Assembly (NCBI GenBank): GCA_028706745.1
Contig: JAQTVM010000003.1
Coordinates: 24,411 to 88,410 of the forward strand
Reading direction: 5' to 3'
Length of the DNA stretch: 64,000 bases
Origin: Candidatus Nanoarchaeia archaeon
GTDB taxonomy: Archaea > Nanobdellota > Nanobdellia > SCGC-AAA011-G17 > GW2011-AR17
The notes under the pieces are model-generated. The model searched no databases, had not been told where the DNA came from, and saw only the letters and a list, made by a program, of their open reading frames with translations. Below are positions 16,066 to 23,620 of the stretch, piece after piece. How positions within the stretch are numbered: the stretch's first letter is position 1; each line of letters opens with the position of its first letter. Both the position numbers and the translations under genes were made by a program.

Positions 16066-18360
16066 ATGGCAGACGAAAACACTAAAGTTCCCCCCGGCGG
16101 GTACCAGATTGTCAAGGAAGGCAACGAAGACATAATGAGAGTTAATTACGAGCAGGCTCCATATTCCCCTTCTGTTGAAGACAATGCAATGGTAATGATG
16201 GATGCCATTGACAAGCTTGCCGAGAATCCGTCTGTCGCAAGGCTCATATTCCTGCAGAGAAGATTTTATGAATACTCTTACGAGCAGACGCAGATGCTTG
16301 TGGAAGTTGCAAACCTTTACAGCTACCTGATAAAATCCAAAAAAGTTTTAAGCCCTGACTCGCTGGGCGCGTCATTTGAAAACCAGGGAACACTTGCAGA
16401 AAGGTATGCTGTCATACACTCAATTGTTTTTGAGCTTTTGCGCTCTGACCCGCTTGGAGCATATGTTGAAATCAAGAGGGTTTTAAGGGCTGAATTGGCA
16501 AAGCAGGATGCGACAAAAGAGCCAAGGCAGAGGGATTCAAGGGAAATATTTCTTGGGCTTTTGAAAGCAATTCTCACAATGTTTGAAGAAATGAAAATTG
16601 TCAAGGCAGCTTCGCAGTATCTTGCAGGGTACAACATAGGGGACAGGAGCATATACAAGATTTTTTTCAGGGCTGTCATTGCGCCTGACTTCATGTTTAC
16701 AAGAGTGATGGCAAACCCGCCTATGGGCGGAGAAGAGATGGAAGTATACAGCATTGACAAGGACACAAGTGTTACCATATTCAGGGTTCCTGATGACATA
16801 AAGTTCCTTTACCACATGACTCCGCCGGAGTTTACAATCAGCGAGGACAAGTATGCGCTTGTTGACATGGCAAAAACAGTGCTCTCAGAGCACAAGCCGA
16901 AAGAGGACCAGTTTCTTGACCCGCACAAGCTAAGGAACACATTTTCAAACATAGGAAAGGATTTGTTAAGGGAGCTTGCAGAGGCGCAGAATGTTGAGCT
17001 TTCAATGAAAGACATCAAGCTCCTTACTGAGATTATTATCAGGCATACAATCGGGTTTGGCTTCATGGAGCTTATCTTAAAGGACCCGAGGGTGCAGGAT
17101 GTGCAGATTAATTCGCCAAACGGCGAAGTTCCCATATTTGTCCTGCACGAGACTTTCGGCAACTGCACAACAAACCTCATACCTGCCAGGACTGACACAG
17201 AAAGCTGGGCTTCAAAATTCAGGCTGCTGAGCGGAAGGCCATTGGATGAGGCAAACCCCATACTTGACACTGAACTGCATCTTCCGAATTCAACTTCAAG
17301 AGTTTCAATGATTACAAAGCCGCTGAATCCTTTCGGGCTTGCTTTCTCTTTCAGAAGGCACAGGGACGAGCCGTGGACGCTGCCTTTGTTTGTCAAGAAC
17401 AGGATGCTGAACCCCCTTGCAGCAGGTCTTATCAGCTTTCTTGTTGACGGCACAAGGACGCTGCTTGTTGCAGGAACAAGGTCAAGCGGTAAAACCTCGT
17501 TATTGGGCGCGTGCATGATTGAAATAATGAGGAAAAACAGGATTCTTACTGTTGAAGATACACTTGAACTTCCGACAGAGGCAATGAGAAAGCTGAACTA
17601 TGACATTCAGCCGCTGAAAGTCAGGGCTGCGCTTATGGAAGGCGGAACTGAAATGTCTGCTGCAGAGGGAATCAGGACTTCATTAAGAATGGGAAACAGC
17701 GCGCTGATTATAGGAGAAGTAAGGAGCAAGGAAGCAATTGCATTGTATGAGGCAATGAGAATCGGCGCAATGGCCAACACTGTCGCAGGCACTATTCACG
17801 GCGACTCGCCTTACGGGGTTTATGACAGGGTTGTCAATGACCTGGGTGTTCCAAAGACTTCATTCAAGGCTACTGACATTATAATTGTCGCAAACCCATT
17901 GAAAAGCCCTGACGGGCTGCACACGTGGAGAAGAATTACGCAGATTACAGAAGTGAGAAAAGAGTGGGAGGAAGACCCGATGACAGAGGGGGCATTTGTT
18001 GACCTGATGAGGTATAATTCACAGACAGACCAGCTTGAGCCGACGCCCGAGCTGATAAACGGCGAATCAGAAATACTCAAGGCATTGGGAGCAAATGTCA
18101 AGGAATGGACAGGAAACTGGGACGCGATATGGGACAACATAATGCTCAGGGCGGATATAAAGAAGCTGATTGTTGATTATGCCGCGCGCACAAAAAATCC
18201 CCTTATGCTTGAGGCGAAATTTGTAATACAGGCAAATGATGTTTTCCACAGGATTTCAGAGCAGATTCTTGAAGAAGCAGGGCACATAGACACAAAGAAA
18301 ATTCTTTTTGAGTGGGAAGAGTGGCTGAAGAAGGAAGTAAGAAAACATCAGATGGAGTAG
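16066..18360 (+). CDS. tadA: TadA/ArlI-family secretion ATPase (type IV filament motor)
   Basis: 764 residues, a hexameric-type ATPase that would power filament assembly with the TadC-like platform (10062-12275). Walker A is GTRSSGKT at 470-477 with Lys476. Upstream is the N-terminal domain with GFGFMELILKDPRVQDVQINSP and a RLSGRPLDEANP-type block, and downstream the Walker B-like SALIIGEVRSKEA and the H-GDS box (IHGDSPYGVYDRVVNDLG). The N-terminal ~300 residues and C-terminal ~150 residues are longer than in typical ArlI. Transcribed alone. The final TAG stop is also the first triplet of a heptamer-repeat tract. Confidence 0.9.
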   Translation: MADENTKVPPGGYQIVKEGNEDIMRVNYEQAPYSPSVEDNAMVMMDAIDKLAENPSVARLIFLQRRFYEYSYEQTQMLVEVANLYSYLIKSKKVLSPDSLGASFENQGTLAERYAVIHSIVFELLRSDPLGAYVEIKRVLRAELAKQDATKEPRQRDSREIFLGLLKAILTMFEEMKIVKAASQYLAGYNIGDRSIYKIFFRAVIAPDFMFTRVMANPPMGGEEMEVYSIDKDTSVTIFRVPDDIKFLYHMTPPEFTISEDKYALVDMAKTVLSEHKPKEDQFLDPHKLRNTFSNIGKDLLRELAEAQNVELSMKDIKLLTEIIIRHTIGFGFMELILKDPRVQDVQINSPNGEVPIFVLHETFGNCTTNLIPARTDTESWASKFRLLSGRPLDEANPILDTELHLPNSTSRVSMITKPLNPFGLAFSFRRHRDEPWTLPLFVKNRMLNPLAAGLISFLVDGTRTLLVAGTRSSGKTSLLGACMIEIMRKNRILTVEDTLELPTEAMRKLNYDIQPLKVRAALMEGGTEMSAAEGIRTSLRMGNSALIIGEVRSKEAIALYEAMRIGAMANTVAGTIHGDSPYGVYDRVVNDLGVPKTSFKATDIIIVANPLKSPDGLHTWRRITQITEVRKEWEEDPMTEGAFVDLMRYNSQTDQLEPTPELINGESEILKALGANVKEWTGNWDAIWDNIMLRADIKKLIVDYAARTKNPLMLEAKFVIQANDVFHRISEQILEEAGHIDTKKILFEWEEWLKKEVRKHQME

Positions 18361-18399
18361 TTAGTAGTTTTTAGCAAGTGGCTTGTAGTGTGCAATCCC
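18358..18399 (+). repeat. Degenerate heptamer repeat overlapping the TadA stop codon
   Basis: Units TAGTTAG, TAGTTTT, TAGCAAG, TGGCTTG, TAGTGTG, CAATCCC. The TAG of the first unit is the stop codon of the TadA-like gene. The last unit touches the stop codon of the convergent 91-residue gene. Confidence 0.75.
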
Positions 18400-18674
18400 T
18401 AGAAAGAAATAAATCCATGTCTTACTAAGCCGGCATATGTTTCAGTAACATTTCTCCTTAATATATCCTGCTCTATAAATGTCTTGTTTGGCAGCTGAAT
18501 TCCTCCGAAAATATCATCAATGAACCATTCTTTATCATAATCATAGCGCGCAAAATACTCTTTGCCGCCAAGGCTTGCCTTTACAATATACAAAGAAGAG
18601 CCGTTGCCTTCCATTTTTGCAGTAATGTTTAATTTTAATTCGCCCAAATCAAATATCAACTGTTCCAGTGCCAT
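18399..18674 (-). CDS. 91-residue conserved-looking protein, unknown
   Basis: A small soluble protein, probably beta-rich (ITAKMEGNGSSLYIVKASLGG, then YFARYDYDKEWFIDDIFGGI). There are no Cys or His clusters and no membrane span. It follows the last of three tandem membrane-protein genes by 8 nt, so it is the fourth gene of that operon. I recognise no family. A cytoplasmic partner of the membrane proteins is a guess from operon position only. Confidence 0.6.
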   Translation of the reverse strand: MALEQLIFDLGELKLNITAKMEGNGSSLYIVKASLGGKEYFARYDYDKEWFIDDIFGGIQLPNKTFIEQDILRRNVTETYAGLVRHGFISF

Positions 18675-18682
18675 TTTTAATA

Positions 18683-19216
18683 CTACTCTTTGCTTGCTAT
18701 GAACCTGACTGCCTGCGCAGCAATCAAAAGCAGGAGGAACATTCCAAGAACTCTAGGGTGGAACACTATCTTGCCAACTTGTCCTGTGACAGAAGAATCT
18801 CCTTCTATGTCTTCCCCTCCGTAAATGGTTTGTATCTGCTCGCCATAAACCTGGGTAAGGGCGTAAACAAGAATCACTATGCATATCACAACAATAACCC
18901 ATACAGTGCCTTTCTCGCTTATTGCCGCGCTTATGCTGTCTTCCTTAACTCCTGCAAACATGAACAGGAGCATTACCAATACGAGGAACACAAACAATAC
19001 AGTGAACCACGGAGTTATAATCTTTACAATGCCCAGCAGGTCAGGGGTAAGTATGAACAGGAAACCGATTGCAAATGCAATCAGCGCATTCAATCCCCTG
19101 TTTTTTCCAAAGAAAGCAAACTTTTCAAGCAGTGCAAAGAGTATTGCAAACACAAACAGGAATACAAATACAGGGACAAAATAATCCAAAATCCCTATAT
19201 CCAGTATGCTTGCCAT
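18683..19216 (-). CDS. Polytopic membrane protein, third tandem paralogue
   Basis: 177 residues with about five transmembrane helices. The opening DYFVPVFVFLFVFAILFALLEK, followed by a polar GKNRGLN and another helix beginning ALIAFAIGFLFI, matches the corresponding region of the two upstream genes. The loop between the last helices is enlarged and acidic (VYGEQIQTIYGGEDIEGD). The ATG directly follows the TAA of the preceding gene (TAAATG). No known transporter motif. Possibly a structural membrane scaffold. Confidence 0.65.
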   Translation of the reverse strand: MASILDIGILDYFVPVFVFLFVFAILFALLEKFAFFGKNRGLNALIAFAIGFLFILTPDLLGIVKIITPWFTVLFVFLVLVMLLFMFAGVKEDSISAAISEKGTVWVIVVICIVILVYALTQVYGEQIQTIYGGEDIEGDSSVTGQVGKIVFHPRVLGMFLLLLIAAQAVRFIASKE

Positions 19217-19789
19217 TTATTTTCCTCCCTTAAACCCAAACGAGCTAGGTCCGAATTCCTTTGTTACCTTGAATTTGTCATTGTCAGCTTTCTTGTCACT
19301 GAACACCCATATCAATAACACGAATATGCCAACTGCCAATAAGATTGCTTTGTCCTGCGACGACAGAACAAGCCATCTCGGCCATGATGTGCTAAGCCCG
19401 GGCACTGATGTGGCAACAGCCCATATTATTCCGATAACAGCTCCGGCCATTCCTATAAAAAAAGGCCAGCCTGTCCATCCTGTTGATTCGCCTGAGCCCA
19501 ATACTCCCAATATCAAAAGGAACATAAGCAATACAATAACAATCATTGAAATCTTTGGCAGGAACTGGTTGACTGTTGCAATTATTGCAGGCACTCTTAC
19601 AAAGAAGAATGCTATTACAGCTGCAACAACAATGTTGATGTTTTTCGTGTCTGCTCCAAATAATTTTATCTTTTGCAGCAGCGCAAACATTATTGTGAAT
19701 ACAAGCATGAAAGGCAGTATAACCTCATAAAATCCCATCTGCTCAAGCTGTTTAATCATGTCACTGAAATTAACGCCTTCAAACACCAT
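19217..19789 (-). CDS. Polytopic membrane protein, second tandem paralogue
   Basis: 190 residues with about five membrane helices. The paralogue signature is EVILPFMLVFTIMFALLQKIKLFG, then NINIVVAAVIAFFFV. It has a Gly/Trp-rich central loop (SGESTGWTGWPFF) and a basic C-terminal tail ending in GFKGGK. Start and stop join the neighbouring paralogues with no spacer (TAAATG at both ends). Function unknown. Confidence 0.65.
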   Translation of the reverse strand: MVFEGVNFSDMIKQLEQMGFYEVILPFMLVFTIMFALLQKIKLFGADTKNINIVVAAVIAFFFVRVPAIIATVNQFLPKISMIVIVLLMFLLILGVLGSGESTGWTGWPFFIGMAGAVIGIIWAVATSVPGLSTSWPRWLVLSSQDKAILLAVGIFVLLIWVFSDKKADNDKFKVTKEFGPSSFGFKGGK

Positions 19790-20341
19790 TTACTTCTCCT
19801 CCTTCTTTTCCTTCTTGCCGCCGCCGACAACAAAAGCTATTGCTCCGACAATCACGACTAAAAATATTATAGGCATAAGCGCTGTATTAAGGTTCCTTGC
19901 AAAAAAATCAACTATCGGGTCGAGCCATCCGAATGAATTAAGGAATATGAATACAACTGCCAGAAACATTACTACTGTAAGGAATCCAACCCAGTATTTT
20001 CTTCCTTCAAGGCTGAACGGCTTGTCCCCCATGAATGAGCCTGCAAGCATCAGGAAGCAGACAACTATTATCAGTATTAATGCAACATTCGGCAGGGAAA
20101 CCTGCAGTGAAGTCACAACCTGTTTTGCAGCAACTGTGAAGAATGCAATTGAGAATGCAACCATTGAATTGATGCTTTTTCTAGGGTATTCCTTGTCGCC
20201 TATTTTTTCAACGCCGAAAACTCTTGTCTTTTCAAGAATTCCGAACACTATTGTGAAAACAAGCAGAAAAGGAAGTATTACGTCAAAGAAGCCCAGCTTC
20301 TCAAGGAAGGTTATTACTGCACCGAATGCTGTTTCTGCCAT
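19790..20341 (-). CDS. Polytopic membrane protein, first tandem paralogue
   Basis: 183 residues with about five membrane helices. The paralogue signature is FDVILPFLLVFTIVFGILEK, then a polar loop (GDKEYPRKSINS) and MVAFSIAFF. A Lys/Glu-rich tail ends the protein. It is closest to the second paralogue; the third has diverged most. First gene of a four-gene operon with a TATA box at 20380-20388. Weaker versions of the same helix pattern occur in the proteins at 42121 and 43643. Confidence 0.65.
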   Translation of the reverse strand: MAETAFGAVITFLEKLGFFDVILPFLLVFTIVFGILEKTRVFGVEKIGDKEYPRKSINSMVAFSIAFFTVAAKQVVTSLQVSLPNVALILIIVVCFLMLAGSFMGDKPFSLEGRKYWVGFLTVVMFLAVVFIFLNSFGWLDPIVDFFARNLNTALMPIIFLVVIVGAIAFVVGGGKKEKKEEK

Positions 20342-20379
20342 TTTAAGCCCTTTTACTTACTAAGAATTAGAGCAATACA

Positions 20380-20388
20380 ATATATAAA
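20380..20388 (-). promoter_or_regulatory. TATA box of the tandem membrane-protein operon
   Basis: TTTATATAT-type box on the minus strand about 40 nt before the ATG at 20341, giving a leader of about 15 nt. Confidence 0.55.
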
Positions 20389-20457
20389 CCTTTTGCCTCT
20401 GAAAAAACTAAAGCAATATAAATGAATTTATAAAAAAATAATAAATAAAAAAGTCAG

Positions 20458-20748
20458 TTACATTTCGGTTGTTGTTTGCCCTGTTTCTTCATTCTCGTCA
20501 TATGCAGGGACTGCGGATTTTGAGACAACCATTACGTCGCCGATTGCCTTCACGAGGTTGTGAGGCACTACAACGCCCTTGGCGCCGCCAAGAAGCTTTG
20601 TAAGGAACGAGTTTCTCGTTGCCCTTATTCGCCAGCCGTACACCTTGTTTCCCTGGAGTATGGCTTCCTCTACATCGCCGAAATATTCTCCGGTGTCAGT
20701 AAAGACCTGCATGTCGTATACATCTGTTACCTGCTTTATCTTTAGCAT
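20458..20748 (-). CDS. PRC-barrel domain protein
   Basis: 96 residues. The N-terminal ~75 form a PRC-barrel (VFTDTGEYFGDVEEAILQGNKVYGW, then VVVPHNLVKAIGDVMVV). The tail is short, acidic and disordered. In archaea small stand-alone PRC-barrel proteins are very common and linked to RNA metabolism or, for CdpB-type proteins, cell division. Which applies here cannot be read. It has a strong AAAGGAGGAA ribosome-binding site and a palindromic promoter. Confidence 0.8.
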   Translation of the reverse strand: MLKIKQVTDVYDMQVFTDTGEYFGDVEEAILQGNKVYGWRIRATRNSFLTKLLGGAKGVVVPHNLVKAIGDVMVVSKSAVPAYDENEETGQTTTEM

Positions 20749-20770
20749 ATATATTCCTCCTTTTATTGAA

Positions 20771-20800
20771 TATCGTATAAATATGCATATTTATGCGATA
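20771..20800. promoter_or_regulatory. 30-bp near-perfect palindrome over the PRC-barrel promoter
   Basis: Centred on ATATGCATAT with arms TATCGTATAA and TTATGCGATA; only one position pair mismatches. It contains a TATA-like ATAAAT on both strands, 22-50 nt before the PRC-barrel start codon. It could be an operator for a dimeric regulator or a symmetric promoter. Confidence 0.6.
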
Positions 20801-20819
20801 GAGAAAGCCGCGCTTTCTC
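20801..20819. terminator. Hairpin downstream of the glycosyltransferase operon
   Basis: Perfect 8-bp stem GAGAAAGC / GCTTTCTC with a CGC loop, 40 nt after the glycosyltransferase stop and directly abutting the 30-bp palindrome. Likely terminator or boundary element; no strong T tract follows on the minus strand. Confidence 0.4.
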
Positions 20820-20858
20820 ATATTTATATTGATGGATAGCAAATACATATTTAAATAG

Positions 20859-22022
20859 TTATCTTTTTGCCTTTGCCGCTAAAGCCTCTTTATAGACACC
20901 CATGACCCTGTTTGCAATCAGCGTCCAGTCATACTGCTTTGCCCTTTTAATATTGTTTTTTTTCACTTTTGACGCAAATTTTTTATCATCAATTGTTTTT
21001 GCAATTGCCTTCACAAGCCCGCTTATATCGCCATACTGCACAAATATTCCGTTTTCATTGTCTTTCATTTCATAAGGTATTCCGTTTACAGGGGATGCGA
21101 CAATGGGCAAGCCTGAAGCCATTGCCTCAAACAAAGTCAAAGGCAGCCCTTCCCTGTATGACGGCAGGCAATATACATCAGCTGCCTGATACATCTCTGC
21201 AACTTTTTTCCTGTCGCGAATAGGGCCTATGAAATGAAAATTTTTATTTTTACCTGCTATATCTTTTGCTGTTTCAAGCATTCCCTCGTCAGGGCCGACA
21301 AAAACAAAATGAATATCATTTCTTTTTTTTAGGATTTCAGTTTCAGCCAATGCGAGTTTGTCAACTCCCTTTGTGGGATTCAGCCTGCCGAAGAACAATG
21401 CAATCTTTGCCCTTGCAGGTATTCCATGCTCTTTCCTGAAATTATTTTTATTGATTCTCTTGAAAAATATCTCGTTCATTCCGTTTGGTATGACTCTTAT
21501 TCTTTCTTTTTTTCCGCCGTGCTTTTGAATTTCGTTTATTTCCCACGGCGTGATTGCGATAATCCTGTCTGTCCATTTGAACATCCAGGGAAGAAATGTG
21601 TGGTATACAAGCCAGACAGCAATTCTTCCGCCGAATGAGCGGTAGCCCGAAGTCCAGCAGCAGTGGGTTGTGTGGATATGCGGGACTTTCTTGATTCTTG
21701 CGGCGATTGCGGAAAAGAGGACATATGAATGCCCTGACACGTGCGAATGTATTATGTCAAAATCTCCGTTCATCAGCTTTGGCAGGACAGAAGGCCAGAA
21801 TGTTGCGAAGTTTGCGATTGTAAACCAGTTTTTGCAGCGGTGCACTTTAACACCTTCAATAACTTCCTCTTTTTTTTCAATTGTCCTGTACTTGTCGCTG
21901 TCTGAGCAGAAAACATGCACGTCGTGCCCTTCTTTTGCGTACCTTGTTGCAATCTCGTGAATAACCTGCCCCGGCCCGTCTATCACGGGAAGGTAGTATG
22001 CCTGCGTGAAAGCTATCTTCAT
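20859..22022 (-). CDS. Family-4-type glycosyltransferase (GT-B fold)
   Basis: 387 residues from the ATG at 22022 (MKIAFTQAYYLP); upstream in-frame starts would add a non-conserved leader. The N-terminal domain holds GPGQVIHEIATRYAKEGHDVHVF. The C-terminal domain has FFGRLNPTKGVDKL, ADVYCLPSYREGLPLTLFEAMASGLP and the E-x7-E motif typical of GT4 retaining enzymes using nucleotide sugars. It probably glycosylates a lipid, protein or cell-surface glycan. It is the last of three minus-strand genes (TraB-like, M50-like, GT). Confidence 0.85.
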   Translation of the reverse strand: MKIAFTQAYYLPVIDGPGQVIHEIATRYAKEGHDVHVFCSDSDKYRTIEKKEEVIEGVKVHRCKNWFTIANFATFWPSVLPKLMNGDFDIIHSHVSGHSYVLFSAIAARIKKVPHIHTTHCCWTSGYRSFGGRIAVWLVYHTFLPWMFKWTDRIIAITPWEINEIQKHGGKKERIRVIPNGMNEIFFKRINKNNFRKEHGIPARAKIALFFGRLNPTKGVDKLALAETEILKKRNDIHFVFVGPDEGMLETAKDIAGKNKNFHFIGPIRDRKKVAEMYQAADVYCLPSYREGLPLTLFEAMASGLPIVASPVNGIPYEMKDNENGIFVQYGDISGLVKAIAKTIDDKKFASKVKKNNIKRAKQYDWTLIANRVMGVYKEALAAKAKR

Positions 22023-22075
22023 ATGATGTATATTACGCAAGAAGGGGTTTTTAATGATTATGAAAAACAATTATC

Positions 22076-22843
22076 CTATTTTGTAATTGCGCGCCAAATG
22101 TATGCCAAAAAAAGCACAAGGGCAATTGCCGCTGAAATAAGCAATGCAGGCAGGGCTGAGCTTAATGTATAAAGCAGTATTGCAAGCGCCAGTATGAATA
22201 TGAAGCTGAATATGTATATGGGCCTTGAGCCGGCAAGCACTTTCATTCCGTCAAGCCCGAATATCGGGAGCATGTCATACACAGGCATTATTGAGTTTAT
22301 CAAAACAAGTTCTGCAAGCGCATCAGCATTTATTATCTTGCATAAAAGCGCAAGAAGTATGTTCGCCATCGGGCCTGCAAGTGCTATCTTTGCCTCTTCC
22401 AAATCAGTGACTTCCACCATCTTGTGCCCGAACCTGTGGGTTTTCTTGATGACAAGCCCGTAAGAGCTTACTGCTGTGAAGAAAAGTTTTCCGTTTGAAA
22501 AAATTGCAACAAGAATGCAGAGCACTATTCCAACAGGGAATGAGTTTATCACAATGTCCTTTCCAAGAAATCTTATTTTTTTAGGGAAAGCCTGCTTATT
22601 GAGCCCGAATCTCTTTATGCCCCAAACCCTGTACTCGCTGATAAACCCGTACTTTCTTGCAGCCATGTCGTGCGCAAAATCATGCACGAAAACGCTGATT
22701 GCGACAAACACGAGCATCTTCAAGAAATTAACAAGCCAGTGCGCCCATGAGAATTCCGGGGCATTGTCATTGAATGCAAATGCAAAAGCCAAAGTAAGGA
22801 TTATAACTGCAAAATACTTTAGCTCGCGTTTTGTGTATTCCAT
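22076..22843 (-). CDS. M50-like membrane metalloprotease with altered active site
   Basis: 255 residues with about six membrane helices. HDFAHDMAARKYG at 54-66 occupies the place of the M50 HExxH motif in the second helix. ALAGPMANILLALL and MPVYDMLPIFGLDG match the conserved later helices, the last being the NPxPxDG-like motif with its Asp. The catalytic Glu of HExxH is Asp here, so activity may be reduced or absent. Site-2-type proteases cleave membrane-spanning substrates. A ribosome-binding site AAGGAGCAAG is present. It lies 20 nt after the TraB-like gene. Confidence 0.7.
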   Translation of the reverse strand: MEYTKRELKYFAVIILTLAFAFAFNDNAPEFSWAHWLVNFLKMLVFVAISVFVHDFAHDMAARKYGFISEYRVWGIKRFGLNKQAFPKKIRFLGKDIVINSFPVGIVLCILVAIFSNGKLFFTAVSSYGLVIKKTHRFGHKMVEVTDLEEAKIALAGPMANILLALLCKIINADALAELVLINSIMPVYDMLPIFGLDGMKVLAGSRPIYIFSFIFILALAILLYTLSSALPALLISAAIALVLFLAYIWRAITK

Positions 22844-22863
22844 CTTGCTCCTTTGAAATATTC

Positions 22864-23535
22864 TTACTTCTGCATTGCCTTAAGCAGGGATATGATTCCT
22901 TCCTCGTGCCCTGCGCCGACAACTGCGACAACAGAACCTTTATTCTGCATAAGATTATATAAATGTTTTGCCATAATCTCATTTCTCTCCTGAATCAGGG
23001 CTTTATATACTGAAGGGTATCTTTTTTTAACCATTCTGACAATTTTCTCAATAAACGCATTGTCAGGCACTTTTGTCAGGTCAAATGCCATTTTCTTTTT
23101 CCTGCCTGCAAAAGGAGATGATAGAATGTCCCATATAAACCTGAACTTCTCCCTCCACGTAATCTGCCTGAAAAGGCTTTTGATTGTTTCGCTTATGTGC
23201 CTGTCAATCAATGCAACCTCTGCTTTTATTTCAGCAGCCGCTTTCACTGCTGTTTTCATCTCATCTCCCGGGGAAGTGCCCACCATCTTTCCAAGCTTTT
23301 TTTCAGCCCACGCAGCTATCAGATTGAAGAAAAATCCCTTAACACCTGTAGCCATTATGTCCTTTAATGTTATTTTTCTTTTTTTCTTGTGCATCAAGCC
23401 AAGGAACCTGTCTGCGTCAAGCTCCAGCGCAACAACATCCGGCTTTTGGAGCATTATGACATTGCCAACTTCCCTTATGCTTTGCACTGCAATGTGGGAA
23501 GTGCCTATTATTGTAAGGTTCTTGTAAGTGAGCAT
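22864..23535 (-). CDS. TraB/PrgY-family protein (soluble part only)
   Basis: 223 residues. Family motifs present: IGTSHIAVQS at the N-terminus, VALELDADR, then QERNEIMAKHLY, and VVAVVGAGHEEGI near the end. TraB-like proteins share a fold with Tiki/EreA-type metal-dependent hydrolases. Many archaeal members carry a C-terminal membrane domain, which is missing here because the protein ends soon after the GAGH motif. A TATA box lies 25-35 nt upstream. First gene of an operon with the M50-like and glycosyltransferase genes. Confidence 0.8.
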   Translation of the reverse strand: MLTYKNLTIIGTSHIAVQSIREVGNVIMLQKPDVVALELDADRFLGLMHKKKRKITLKDIMATGVKGFFFNLIAAWAEKKLGKMVGTSPGDEMKTAVKAAAEIKAEVALIDRHISETIKSLFRQITWREKFRFIWDILSSPFAGRKKKMAFDLTKVPDNAFIEKIVRMVKKRYPSVYKALIQERNEIMAKHLYNLMQNKGSVVAVVGAGHEEGIISLLKAMQK

Positions 23536-23620
23536 AAGGATAAATTGCCTGATTCAGTATAAAAGCGTTCCGCCTTCAGAATAATAATTCACACCGATTA
23601 TAATAACTGCTTGCTGCAAG

